This document shows positions 16,553 through 24,287 of a DNA stretch of 64,000 nt, piece by piece. The notes under the pieces are model-generated. The model saw only the letters and a program-made list of their open reading frames with translations. It was not told the DNA's origin and did not search any database. Made by a program: the position numbers and the translations under genes. Source of the DNA: an uncultured Eubacteriales bacterium (GTDB taxonomy: Bacteria; Bacillota; Clostridia; Lachnospirales; Lachnospiraceae); the NCBI GenBank assembly GCA_900315015.1, contig OMXJ01000002.1, positions 1-64,000 on the forward strand, in the 5' to 3' direction. Each line of letters opens with the position of its first letter. Position 1 is the stretch's first letter.

Positions 16553-17974
16553 ATGGGAAAACCAACTGGATTTATTGAGTATTCTCGTCTTGAGAACACT
16601 TCAGCTTCTCCTTCTGTAAGAATAAAGGATTATAATGAATTCCACACTCCTCTTTCTGAAGGAGATAGAAAAAAGCAGTTTGCTAGATGCATGAACTGCG
16701 GTGTTCCATTTTGTGAGGCTGGTATTACTTTAGATAAGGAGCGCTTTGGCTGCCCTCTTCACAATCTCATTCCTGAATGGAACGAACTTATGTGGCTTGG
16801 AAATGTCGATCTTGCAGTCAGAAGACTTCTTAAAACAAATCCTTTCCCGGAGTTTACCGGAAGGGTCTGCCCTGCTCCTTGTGAGCATGCCTGCACCTGC
16901 AAACTTGTTTTGAACTCTCCTATTACAATCAGGGAAAACGAGTTATCTATTATAGAAAAAGCTTTCGAGGATGGCCTCATTAAGGCCGAAAAGCCTAAGG
17001 GCAGATCTGAAAGCTCTGTTGCAATTATAGGTTCTGGACCTTCTGGTTTATCGGCTGCTTATTGGCTGAATAAAAGAGGTCACAAAGTTACAGTTTTTGA
17101 AAAGGCTAAAAAGCCTGGTGGTCTTTTGACCTACGGTATTCCGGAAATGAAGCTTTCCTGGTCAGTAATTGAGCGCAGAATTAAGCTTCTTACAGAAGAA
17201 GGCATTGAGTTTAAAACCGAAACCGAAGTCAAAGATATCAAGAAATTAAGAGAAAGCTTTGATGCTGTTATAGTTTGCTGCGGAAGCCGTTCTCCTAGAA
17301 AGCTTGATATTGAAATGGTTGAGGGAGATGCCAAGACAGATAAGAAAGCTTCTAAAGCAGGAGCTTCTAAAAAGAGTTCTAGCTCTCCTACCGGTATCAT
17401 GTATGCACTTGATTACCTTACTGCTTCTGCAAAGGATGTGCTTGGTGAAGAAAAGCTATCCTCTTTCCTTTCTGCAAAGGGAAAGAATGTTGTAATAATC
17501 GGTGCTGGTGACAGTGCTTCCGACTGCGTTGCTACTGCTATCAGACAGGGAGCTAAAAGTGTAAGTCAGCTCATCAGAAAGCCAGCTTCTTTCTATGAGA
17601 AAACGGATGCTTCAGGTAATAAAACACTTCCTTCTGATTATGCACATGAAGAAGCTGAGGCCATTTTTAAGAAAGATATCAGAAGCTTTTCTACCGAATG
17701 TAGTAAAGCATACTTTACAAATAATTCCTTAACGGAAATCGAATTAAAGACGCAGCCACCTAAAAAAATCCCTTGCGAGCTTTTAATTATCGCATCAGGT
17801 TTTGCTGGTCCTGATGAAACTGCCGAAAAGCTTATGAATAATAAGCTAGATGGCATCTTCTCTGCTGGTGACATTAATACCGGCGCATCACTTGTTGTTA
17901 CTGCTATCGCTGATGGCCGCAGCGTTGCAGCTAAATGTGATGAATATCTTACCGGATATAGAAGCTTTTTGTAA
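16553..17974 (+). CDS. gltD: Glutamate synthase small subunit
   Basis: 473 residues. It passes electrons from NAD(P)H through FAD and Fe-S clusters to GltB. N-terminal cysteine motifs CMNCGVPFC, FGCPLHN and GRVCPAPCEHACTC fit two [4Fe-4S] clusters. The FAD Rossmann motif IIGSGPSGLSAAYW starts near residue 159. The second nucleotide-binding motif near 315 reads IGAGDSASD instead of the common GGGDTGxD. A Lys/Ser-rich insert of about 20 residues (around 257-280) sits before it. The end has the typical SAGDINTGASLVV flavin motif. GGAAGGAGG overlaps the end of gltB. No terminator is obvious before glnN. Confidence 0.95.
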   Translation: MGKPTGFIEYSRLENTSASPSVRIKDYNEFHTPLSEGDRKKQFARCMNCGVPFCEAGITLDKERFGCPLHNLIPEWNELMWLGNVDLAVRRLLKTNPFPEFTGRVCPAPCEHACTCKLVLNSPITIRENELSIIEKAFEDGLIKAEKPKGRSESSVAIIGSGPSGLSAAYWLNKRGHKVTVFEKAKKPGGLLTYGIPEMKLSWSVIERRIKLLTEEGIEFKTETEVKDIKKLRESFDAVIVCCGSRSPRKLDIEMVEGDAKTDKKASKAGASKKSSSSPTGIMYALDYLTASAKDVLGEEKLSSFLSAKGKNVVIIGAGDSASDCVATAIRQGAKSVSQLIRKPASFYEKTDASGNKTLPSDYAHEEAEAIFKKDIRSFSTECSKAYFTNNSLTEIELKTQPPKKIPCELLIIASGFAGPDETAEKLMNNKLDGIFSAGDINTGASLVVTAIADGRSVAAKCDEYLTGYRSFL

Positions 17975-18295
17975 CATTTTCATTGGCAAATAGACTAGTT
18001 CACGATAAAACTTTTCTCTTTAGCTGTGGACTGGCTTATTTCATAGATAGCTGTATCAGTTGCTAAAGCCCTCTGACTATTCGTCAGATCACACTTCTAG
18101 TGAACCGAACCCTCGCTGGAAGAAAAAAAAAATAACACATTAAACATAACCCTATATTCCTTTATGGTTTCAGCCGTGTACCTAATATACGAAGTGTAAC
18201 CATAAATGTGCGGCTGGTACAGCTTTTATGTGCTATTACTGAGTATTTTTATTATGAAAGGTAAAATTATATAGAGTAAAAAGGAGGAAAATTGT
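17975..18295 (+). ncRNA. Candidate structured 5' leader RNA of glnN
   Basis: The 321-nt gap has no gene but many complementary segments. Upstream half: GTTCAC (17998-18003) with GTGAAC (18100-18105), CTTTAGC (18018-18024) with GCTAAAG (18062-18068), and TCTGAC (18072-18077) with GTCAGA (18083-18088), together a multibranch shape. Downstream half: TTTATGGTT (18161-18169) with AACCATAAA (18198-18206), and CAGCCG (18171-18176) with CGGCTG (18211-18216), crossing as in a pseudoknot. A possible promoter TTGGCA/TAAAAC lies at about 17983-18010; if used it would cut off the first arm. I cannot match this to a named riboswitch; the known cyanobacterial glutamine motif is not seen. AAGGAGG before 18296 is the ribosome site. 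Confidence 0.5.
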
Positions 18296-20413
18296 ATGAG
18301 CGAAACAATTACTAAAAGCATTTCTGATTTTTTCGGGGAGGACGTATTCAATGACGCTGTAATGCAGGCTAGACTTCCAAAGAAGGTTTACAATGCATTA
18401 AAGAAAACAATGGATGAAGGTAAAGAGCTCGACATGGCAACTGCTGACGTAGTTGCAAACGCAATGAAGGACTGGGCTATCGAGAAGGGTGCTACTCATT
18501 ATACACACTGGTTCCAGCCTCTTACAGGAATCACAGCTGAAAAGCATGATTCATTCATTTCTCCAGCTAAAAAGGACGGAAAGGTTCTTATGGAATTCTC
18601 AGGCAAGGAGCTTGTAAAGGGTGAGCCTGATGCTTCTTCTTTCCCATCTGGCGGTCTTCGTGCTACATTTGAGGCTAGAGGCTACACAGCTTGGGACTGC
18701 ACATCTCCTGCTTTCATCAGACATGATGCTGCCGGTGCTATTCTTTGTATCCCAACTGCATTCTGTTCTTATACAGGCGAGGCACTTGATGCTAAGACTC
18801 CTCTTCTTCGTTCTATGGAGGCTTTAAATACACAGGCTTTAAGACTTTTAAAGCTTTTCGGAAATACAACAGCAACTCATGTAACTACATCTGTAGGTGC
18901 TGAGCAGGAATATTTCCTTGTTGATAGAAGTAAGTTCCTTCAGAGAAAGGATTTAATATATACAGGACACACTCTTTTTGGTGCAATGCCTCCAAAGGGA
19001 CAGGAACTTGAGGATCAGTACTTTGGTTCTATCCGTGAGAGAGTAGGTGCATTCATGAAGGTTGTTAATGAAGAGCTCTGGAAGCTCGGTGTATGTGCTA
19101 AGACTCAGCATAACGAAGTTGCTCCATCACAGCACGAGCTTGCTCCTATCTATTCAGAGACTAACGTTGCTGTAGACCAGAACCAGCTTATGATGGAAAC
19201 AATGAAGAAGGTTGCTGAACGTCAGGGACTTATGTGCCTTCTCCATGAAAAGCCTTTTGCCGGAGTTAATGGTTCAGGTAAGCATGATAACTGGTCTATC
19301 ATTTCCAATGATGGAATTAACCTCTTAGATCCTGGCAAAAAGCCTCACGAGAATCTTCTCTTCCAGCTTGTTCTTGTATGTTTATTAAAGGCTATTGATG
19401 ATCATGCTGATCTTCTTCGTGAATCTGCTGCTACCGTTGGTAATGACTATCGTCTTGGCGCTAATGAGGCACCTCCAGCTGTTCTTTCTGTTTTCCTTGG
19501 CGAGCAGATCCAGGATATCTTAGATCAGATCATTGCTTCTGGTAATGCAACAAGCACAAAGCAGAGTGAATTACTTAAGACTGGTGTTGCTACTCTTCCT
19601 GATTTTAAGAAGGATGCTACTGACCGTAACCGTACTTCACCATTTGCTTTTACTGGAAACAAGTTCGAATTCCGTATGGTTGGTTCTTCTGCTTCTATCG
19701 CTGAGCCTAATACAGTTCTTAATACCATTACTGCTGAAGCCTTCTGCGAAGCTTGTGATGAGCTTGAAAAGGCTGATGACTTCGATGCTGCACTTAAGTC
19801 TCTTCTTAAGAGATATGCTACAGAGCATCAGAGAATTGTCTTCAACGGAAACGGCTATTCAGATGAGTGGATTGATGAAGCTGCAAAGAGAGGCCTTCCA
19901 AACCTTAAGACAATGGTTGATTCTATCCCATCTCTTACTACCGAAAAGGCTAAGAAGATGTTTGAAAAGTTCGGTGTTTTCACAGCTAAAGAGCTTGAAT
20001 CACGTGCTGAAATCAAGTATGAGGATTATGCTAAGGAAGTAAACATCGAGGCTCGTACAATGATCGATATGGCTTCTAAGTCTCTCATCCCTTCTTGTGT
20101 TAAGTATACTAAGTCTCTTGCAGATACAGTTATCGCTTTAAAGGAGGCTGGTGCTGATTATAGTTTAGCTAAGGAAAATCTTGACGAGGTTGTCAGCCTT
20201 GTTACTAGTGCTAAGGCTGCTCTTAAGGCTCTTATTGCTGATACTGATAAGGCTGCTGCTCTTGAGGCTGGTTTAGATCAAGCTGCTTTCTATAGAGATA
20301 TAATAAAGAATGATATGGCTGCCCTCAGAGCACCTATCGACACACTCGAAATGATCGTTGATAAGGATTATTGGCCAATGCCTTCTTATGGCGATCTCCT
20401 CTTCGAGGTATAA
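18296..20413 (+). CDS. glnN: Glutamine synthetase, type III
   Basis: 705 residues, the usual GSIII size and far longer than GSI (about 450). It makes glutamine from glutamate, ammonia and ATP. GSIII features are [19 protein letters not shown] near residue 117, the metal-binding [22 protein letters not shown], the Lys/Gly loop [18 protein letters not shown] and [17 protein letters not shown] helical C-terminal extension (about 560-705) is typical of the class. It follows gltBD, so ammonia capture and glutamate formation are adjacent. It is monocistronic or a read-through product of gltBD, ending at the terminator at 20453-20490. The leader suggests RNA-level control. Confidence 0.95.
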   Translation: MSETITKSISDFFGEDVFNDAVMQARLPKKVYNALKKTMDEGKELDMATADVVANAMKDWAIEKGATHYTHWFQPLTGITAEKHDSFISPAKKDGKVLMEFSGKELVKGEPDASSFPSGGLRATFEARGYTAWDCTSPAFIRHDAAGAILCIPTAFCSYTGEALDAKTPLLRSMEALNTQALRLLKLFGNTTATHVTTSVGAEQEYFLVDRSKFLQRKDLIYTGHTLFGAMPPKGQELEDQYFGSIRERVGAFMKVVNEELWKLGVCAKTQHNEVAPSQHELAPIYSETNVAVDQNQLMMETMKKVAERQGLMCLLHEKPFAGVNGSGKHDNWSIISNDGINLLDPGKKPHENLLFQLVLVCLLKAIDDHADLLRESAATVGNDYRLGANEAPPAVLSVFLGEQIQDILDQIIASGNATSTKQSELLKTGVATLPDFKKDATDRNRTSPFAFTGNKFEFRMVGSSASIAEPNTVLNTITAEAFCEACDELEKADDFDAALKSLLKRYATEHQRIVFNGNGYSDEWIDEAAKRGLPNLKTMVDSIPSLTTEKAKKMFEKFGVFTAKELESRAEIKYEDYAKEVNIEARTMIDMASKSLIPSCVKYTKSLADTVIALKEAGADYSLAKENLDEVVSLVTSAKAALKALIADTDKAAALEAGLDQAAFYRDIIKNDMAALRAPIDTLEMIVDKDYWPMPSYGDLLFEV

Positions 20414-20452
20414 TATAGCTTTTACCAAATCTCTTTTATAAAACAATTCCTA

Positions 20453-20490
20453 AAAACAGGTCCCTGCATTAAATACAGGGACCTGTTTTT
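20453..20490 (+). terminator. glnN terminator
   Basis: AAAACAGGTCCCTG and CAGGGACCTGTTTT form a 14-bp stem followed by T. The A-tract on the left could serve the convergent hydrolase gene as well. Confidence 0.9.
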
Positions 20491-20538
20491 ATACTATCTT
20501 TTCTTTTTAGTAGAAAAGAATAGCATAATCATAGCTCT

Positions 20539-21759
20539 TTAATTAATCTCTTCTATCTCATCTATTCCGCCGTAAACAATATTTCTGATCCTTCTAATTA
20601 GTGAATTATCACAGCCGCCAAATTTCTGCTGCATATAAAGGATTACTACCCCGCTTACTGCATCTATCGAAACATAGTCTCCCATATAGCCATCCCAGCC
20701 AAAATCATGTGTTGCATTAGTGCAGCCAGCCACATTATCCTCTAGTGTCCTAAAGAAATTGGCATATCCATACCCCTTTAGCTGCTCCCAGCAAAAATAC
20801 TTTTTCTGCTCATCAGTAAGTGCATTTGTAGTCATGAAATCCACAGTATTTGAACTTAATATTCTTTCGCCGTTTGTACCATACTCACCCATATTAGCAA
20901 GCATGCAGGCAAATTTTGCGTAATCATCAACGGTAGTTACAAGTCCTGCTCCGCCGCTTTCAAACTTTGGCGGATTTAGATAATCTCCAAGACCTAGGAA
21001 ATTATCTCCTGCTACCTTTAACTGCATTTTTTCCCAGTCATAATCGTACATAACTGAAAATCTATCCTGCTTTTCTTTTGGCACATAAAAATCTGTATCC
21101 TTCATTCCAAGTGGAATAAATATTTCCTTCTTCAAGAATTCAGAAAACTTCATGCCTGAAGCCACTTCTACCAATCTTCCTGCAACATCCGCGCAGGTAG
21201 AATATCTCCATCTTTCTCCTGGTTCGAATTCAAGAGGCTGCTTTGCTATCAGCTTCACTACCTCTTCTGTATTCATTTCCTTACCGCTCTTCCAGTTTGC
21301 ATAAAGAACATTATCATAGGCTTCCTGCATCTTCATGCCCGCTTTAAAGGACATGTCAGGATAAACCAGCCCTGCTGTCATATTCATTACCTGCTGAACT
21401 GTTATCTGGCTCTTTGCCGGACGCTCTCCATTTTCATCTAGCACCATCATATCCTTAAATTCAGGAAGATAGTGCGAAAGTGGCATCAACAGATCTATTT
21501 TTCCTCTTTCATAAAGTATCATTACCGCTACTGAAGTAATAAGTTTTGTCATGGAAAATAGTCTATAAATTGTATCTTCCTTTGTCTCTTTCTTATTCTC
21601 CTTATCTGCATAGCCGTAACATTTACGATAGAATTCATTTATTTTTCCTGATTCATCTCCTAGCTTATATAATGCTATTTGAGCTCCTGCAATGCGGGCA
21701 TCATCTATTTCCTTTTGAATTGCTTCGTCAATGTATTTTGTAAACTTTAGTTTTTCCAT
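20539..21759 (-). CDS. Serine beta-lactamase-like hydrolase (class C / penicillin-binding fold)
   Basis: 406 residues. The SxxK motif is S69-M-T-K72 in LFSMTKLIT. The second motif is Tyr186-Ser in WRYSTCADVAG, where class C enzymes usually have YxN. There is no signal peptide, so the enzyme appears cytoplasmic. That fits an esterase or peptidase of the beta-lactamase-related family better than antibiotic resistance. GESGGAGLVTTVDDYAKFA-like text (about 270-290) is typical of this family. The AAAGGAGC site is well placed. Upstream are two direct repeats with inner palindromes (21822-21894) that could be operators. It ends convergent with glnN. Confidence 0.85.
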   Translation of the reverse strand: MEKLKFTKYIDEAIQKEIDDARIAGAQIALYKLGDESGKINEFYRKCYGYADKENKKETKEDTIYRLFSMTKLITSVAVMILYERGKIDLLMPLSHYLPEFKDMMVLDENGERPAKSQITVQQVMNMTAGLVYPDMSFKAGMKMQEAYDNVLYANWKSGKEMNTEEVVKLIAKQPLEFEPGERWRYSTCADVAGRLVEVASGMKFSEFLKKEIFIPLGMKDTDFYVPKEKQDRFSVMYDYDWEKMQLKVAGDNFLGLGDYLNPPKFESGGAGLVTTVDDYAKFACMLANMGEYGTNGERILSSNTVDFMTTNALTDEQKKYFCWEQLKGYGYANFFRTLEDNVAGCTNATHDFGWDGYMGDYVSIDAVSGVVILYMQQKFGGCDNSLIRRIRNIVYGGIDEIEEIN

Positions 21760-21821
21760 TTATACTGCTCCTTTCATTTTCAGGGCTTTCCTTCTTTTTG
21801 GGGCCAGCCGCCATCTTTTTG

Positions 21822-21894
21822 TGAATATCTTACAGAATATTCAAAGTTTTACCATTTTTTTGAATATCTTACAGAATATTCAAGCTTTTACCAT
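21822..21894 (-). repeat. Two 34-bp direct repeats, each with an inner palindrome
   Basis: TGAATATCTTACAGAATATT begins at 21822 and again at 21861; each copy continues to TTTTACCAT with two changes. In each, GAATAT and ATATTC are inverted around 8 bp. They lie 60-135 bp upstream of the beta-lactamase-like gene and look like tandem regulator sites. Confidence 0.6.
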
Positions 21895-21926
21895 CATTTA
21901 TAAAGCTTTATAATGAACCATTTAAC

Positions 21927-21954
21927 AAAAAGCCCACTGCCTTTAGGCGGTGGG
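21927..21954 (-). terminator. Terminator of the DUF5662 gene (resembles an IS200/IS605 end hairpin)
   Basis: On the minus strand CCCACCGCC pairs with GGCAGTGGG around TAAA, then CTTTTT. It directly follows the stop codon. The flanking GTGAACTACCCACC resembles ends of IS200/IS605 elements as I remember them, but no transposase is nearby. Confidence 0.7.
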
Positions 21955-21958
21955 TAGT

Positions 21959-22654
21959 TCACACTGAATGATCAAAATCCACCTTATTTTGATGCATTCC
22001 ATAAGGAAGCATCATACTTTTCCTAGGAAGACTCCTGGTCCTTTTATATAGCTCTGCGATTTCCTTATTTGCCATCTGGCTGCTTGATGGTCTTGGTATC
22101 ATATGCCCCTTACTTTTAAGCCACCTTCTGGTATAGCTAAAAGCTGCACCGCTTCCTTCTAACGCCAATATTCTTATAATTATTTCAATTTCAGCCTCTG
22201 TCATTGGATGCATTACCCTTACCTTTTTTCCGCCTAAAAAATAATTTAATGGATCTGTATCCTTATAATTTTTACCATTATAGGTCTGAGAAGCTGCCAT
22301 TCTGTCACAGAACATTTCTATTACATAGCGTTTTGGCATAAGTACAGGCTGTAGCTGCCTTGTCTCTTTGCTATAATCTGTCCAATACTCAAAATGATGC
22401 TTATTTCTTCCTTTATGATGCATCCATGCCTTTGAATAGCCATATTCTTCTCTCTCTCCTTCATTTGGACTTCTTGTTCCCTGATAGTGAAGAGCCCCGG
22501 CTATAAATTCTTCCGGCATATATTTTGATAAATCATGAAACATCCCCTGAAAACCTATTCCTGCACGAATGCAATTTATCATCACCTGGTGCCTGTGATG
22601 GGTTATCGTTCTGAAATGCTTTATTGGATGAATTTCACTTATACTATATTTCAT
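21959..22654 (-). CDS. DUF5662 family protein
   Basis: 231 residues, no signal peptide. The pattern HPIKHFRTITHHRHQVM, HDLSKYMPEEF, HYQGTRSP and WMHHKGRNKHHFEYW is recalled as DUF5662, common in Clostridia. The conserved His/Asp set (HHRH, HDLSKY, HHKGRNKHH) resembles a metal-binding HD-like site. Function is unknown; phosphohydrolase activity is only an inference. It has its own promoter at 22728-22757 and an AGGGGAT ribosome site. The stop overlaps the start of the terminator hairpin region. Confidence 0.75.
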   Translation of the reverse strand: MKYSISEIHPIKHFRTITHHRHQVMINCIRAGIGFQGMFHDLSKYMPEEFIAGALHYQGTRSPNEGEREEYGYSKAWMHHKGRNKHHFEYWTDYSKETRQLQPVLMPKRYVIEMFCDRMAASQTYNGKNYKDTDPLNYFLGGKKVRVMHPMTEAEIEIIIRILALEGSGAAFSYTRRWLKSKGHMIPRPSSSQMANKEIAELYKRTRSLPRKSMMLPYGMHQNKVDFDHSV

Positions 22655-22727
22655 TTTTTATCCCCTGTTATTTGCCATAACAAACCTGCAACAACTATGT
22701 AGAATATCTATAAACATCCATCAGTAT

Positions 22728-22757
22728 ATTATAGCAAAAATTTTTATTTTTTTTCAA
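22728..22757 (-). promoter_or_regulatory. Promoter of the DUF5662 gene
   Basis: TTGAAA (22752-22757), 18-bp spacer, TATAAT (22728-22733). The -35 overlaps the U-tract of the serS terminator just upstream. Confidence 0.65.
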
Positions 22758-22792
22758 AAAATACTGCTGTCATATTTCTACAACAGCAGTAT
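22755..22792 (-). terminator. serS terminator
   Basis: ATACTGCTGT (22761-22770) and ACAGCAGTAT (22783-22792) are exact 10-bp arms; six T follow on the minus strand. Confidence 0.85.
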
Positions 22793-22849
22793 TATAAATT
22801 GTATTTATAGAAATTTTATTTATAGAAAGCCTAATCAGTATAGAGCATT

Positions 22850-24148
22850 TTACTTAATGCAGCTCTTAGTAGGAACAAGAACTTCCTTACCGCCCATATA
22901 TGGCTGAAGAGCCTTAGGAACTGTAACTGTTCCATCTGCCTGAAGATGATTTTCAAGGAAGGCTATAAGCATACGTGGTGGTGCAACTACTGTATTGTTG
23001 AGTGTATGAGGAAGGTAATTTCCATTTTCTCCTCTTGCTCTTATCTTAAGTCTTCTTGCCTGAGCATCTCCGAGGTTTGAACATGAACCTACCTCGAAAT
23101 ACTTCTTCTGTCTTGGGCTCCATGCTTCTACGTCAAGTGACTTTACCTTAAGGTCTGCAAGGTCTCCTGAACAGCACTCAAGTGTACGAACTGGAATTTC
23201 AAGACTTCTGAAGAGTTCTACTGTATATGACCAGAGCTTATTGAACCAATCCATTGACTCCTCTGGCTTACAGATTACAATCATTTCCTGCTTTTCGAAC
23301 TGATGAATACGATATACGCCTCTTTCCTCAATTCCATGAGCTCCCTTTTCCTTACGGAAGCATGGTGAATAACTTGTAAGGGTAAGTGGAAGTGTAGGCT
23401 CATCTATCATCTGATCAATAAAACGACCTATCATTGAATGCTCTGATGTTCCAATAAGGTAAAGATCCTCGCCCTCTATCTTATACATCATTGAATCCAT
23501 TTCATCAAAGCTCATTACGCCTGTAACTACATCACTTCTGATCATGAATGGTGGAATTACATAGGTAAAGCCCTTATTTATCATGAAATCTCTTGCATAT
23601 GCTGTAACTGCTGAATGAAGACGTGCAATGTCTCCGATAAGATAATAGAATCCATTACCTGCTACTCTTCTTGCTGATTCAAGATCAATTCCTGCAAAGC
23701 TTTCCATGATATCTGTATGATATGGAATTTCAAAATCTGGTACTACTGGCTCTCCGTAACGCTTTATTTCGACATTTTCTGAATCATCCTTACCAATTGG
23801 TACTGATGCGTCGATAATATTAGGAATTACCATCATTACCTTCTTAAGCTGCTCATCAACAACTGGCTGCTCTGCCTCTAATTCCTTAAGGCGAGCTGCA
23901 TCTCTTGCCATCTCTTCCTTAATTTTAGCTGCGCCTTCCTTATCTCCAGCCTTCATAAGTTCGCCGATCTGCTTACTTACCTTATTACGTTTTGATCTTA
24001 AATTATCTGCCTCTGTCTTGATTTCACGAGACTTTTTATCAAGCTCGATTGCTTCATCAACAAGTGGAAGCTTACGATCCTGGAATTTGTTCTTAATGTT
24101 CTGCTTTACGATATCAGGATTTTCCCTGACAAACTTGATGTCTAACAT
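22850..24148 (-). CDS. serS: Serine--tRNA ligase
   Basis: 432 residues, normal SerRS length. It charges tRNA-Ser in the cytoplasm. The N terminus MLDIKFVRENPDIVKQN is conserved and leads into the antiparallel coiled-coil arm (about 25-110, rich in Lys/Glu/Ala) that grips the tRNA long arm. Class II motif 2 is CFRKEKGAHG with YRIHQFEKQE, and motif 3 region contains NNTVVAPPRMLIAFLE. It has its own promoter and a 12-bp stem-loop at the very start of its leader. No T-box elements are seen, although many Firmicutes serS genes carry one. Confidence 0.96.
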   Translation of the reverse strand: MLDIKFVRENPDIVKQNIKNKFQDRKLPLVDEAIELDKKSREIKTEADNLRSKRNKVSKQIGELMKAGDKEGAAKIKEEMARDAARLKELEAEQPVVDEQLKKVMMVIPNIIDASVPIGKDDSENVEIKRYGEPVVPDFEIPYHTDIMESFAGIDLESARRVAGNGFYYLIGDIARLHSAVTAYARDFMINKGFTYVIPPFMIRSDVVTGVMSFDEMDSMMYKIEGEDLYLIGTSEHSMIGRFIDQMIDEPTLPLTLTSYSPCFRKEKGAHGIEERGVYRIHQFEKQEMIVICKPEESMDWFNKLWSYTVELFRSLEIPVRTLECCSGDLADLKVKSLDVEAWSPRQKKYFEVGSCSNLGDAQARRLKIRARGENGNYLPHTLNNTVVAPPRMLIAFLENHLQADGTVTVPKALQPYMGGKEVLVPTKSCIK

Positions 24149-24206
24149 GGTTTCCTTTCGTTACGGAGCGTCTTTTTATTATTTAATGCCTTTTAGCAAT
24201 CAATCC

Positions 24207-24238
24207 GCGGCCAAAACATCTCCGCCTGTTTTGACCGC
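24207..24238 (-). promoter_or_regulatory. Stem-loop at the 5' end of the serS leader
   Basis: GCGGTCAAAACA and TGTTTTGGCCGC form a 12-bp stem (one G-U pair) around the loop GGCGGAGA. It begins within a few nucleotides of the predicted start site and is not followed by a T-tract. Confidence 0.65.
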
Positions 24239-24248
24239 ATATATGATA

Positions 24249-24277
24249 ATTATACTACTATTTTTATTTTAGTTCAA
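24249..24277 (-). promoter_or_regulatory. serS promoter
   Basis: TTGAAC (24272-24277), 17-bp spacer, TATAAT (24249-24254) on the minus strand. Confidence 0.7.
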
Positions 24278-24287
24278 CCCTATTTTT

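Noticed and set aside
17975-18295. Cyanobacterial-type glutamine riboswitch before glnN
   Set aside because: The conserved core sequence of that class is not present, although other structure is.
20539-21759. Antibiotic-resistance beta-lactamase
   Set aside because: There is no signal peptide, and the second motif is YST and not YxN; the fold is shared by many esterases and peptidases.
24149-24287. T-box riboswitch before serS
   Set aside because: The region is too short and lacks the conserved T-box sequence and specifier stem.
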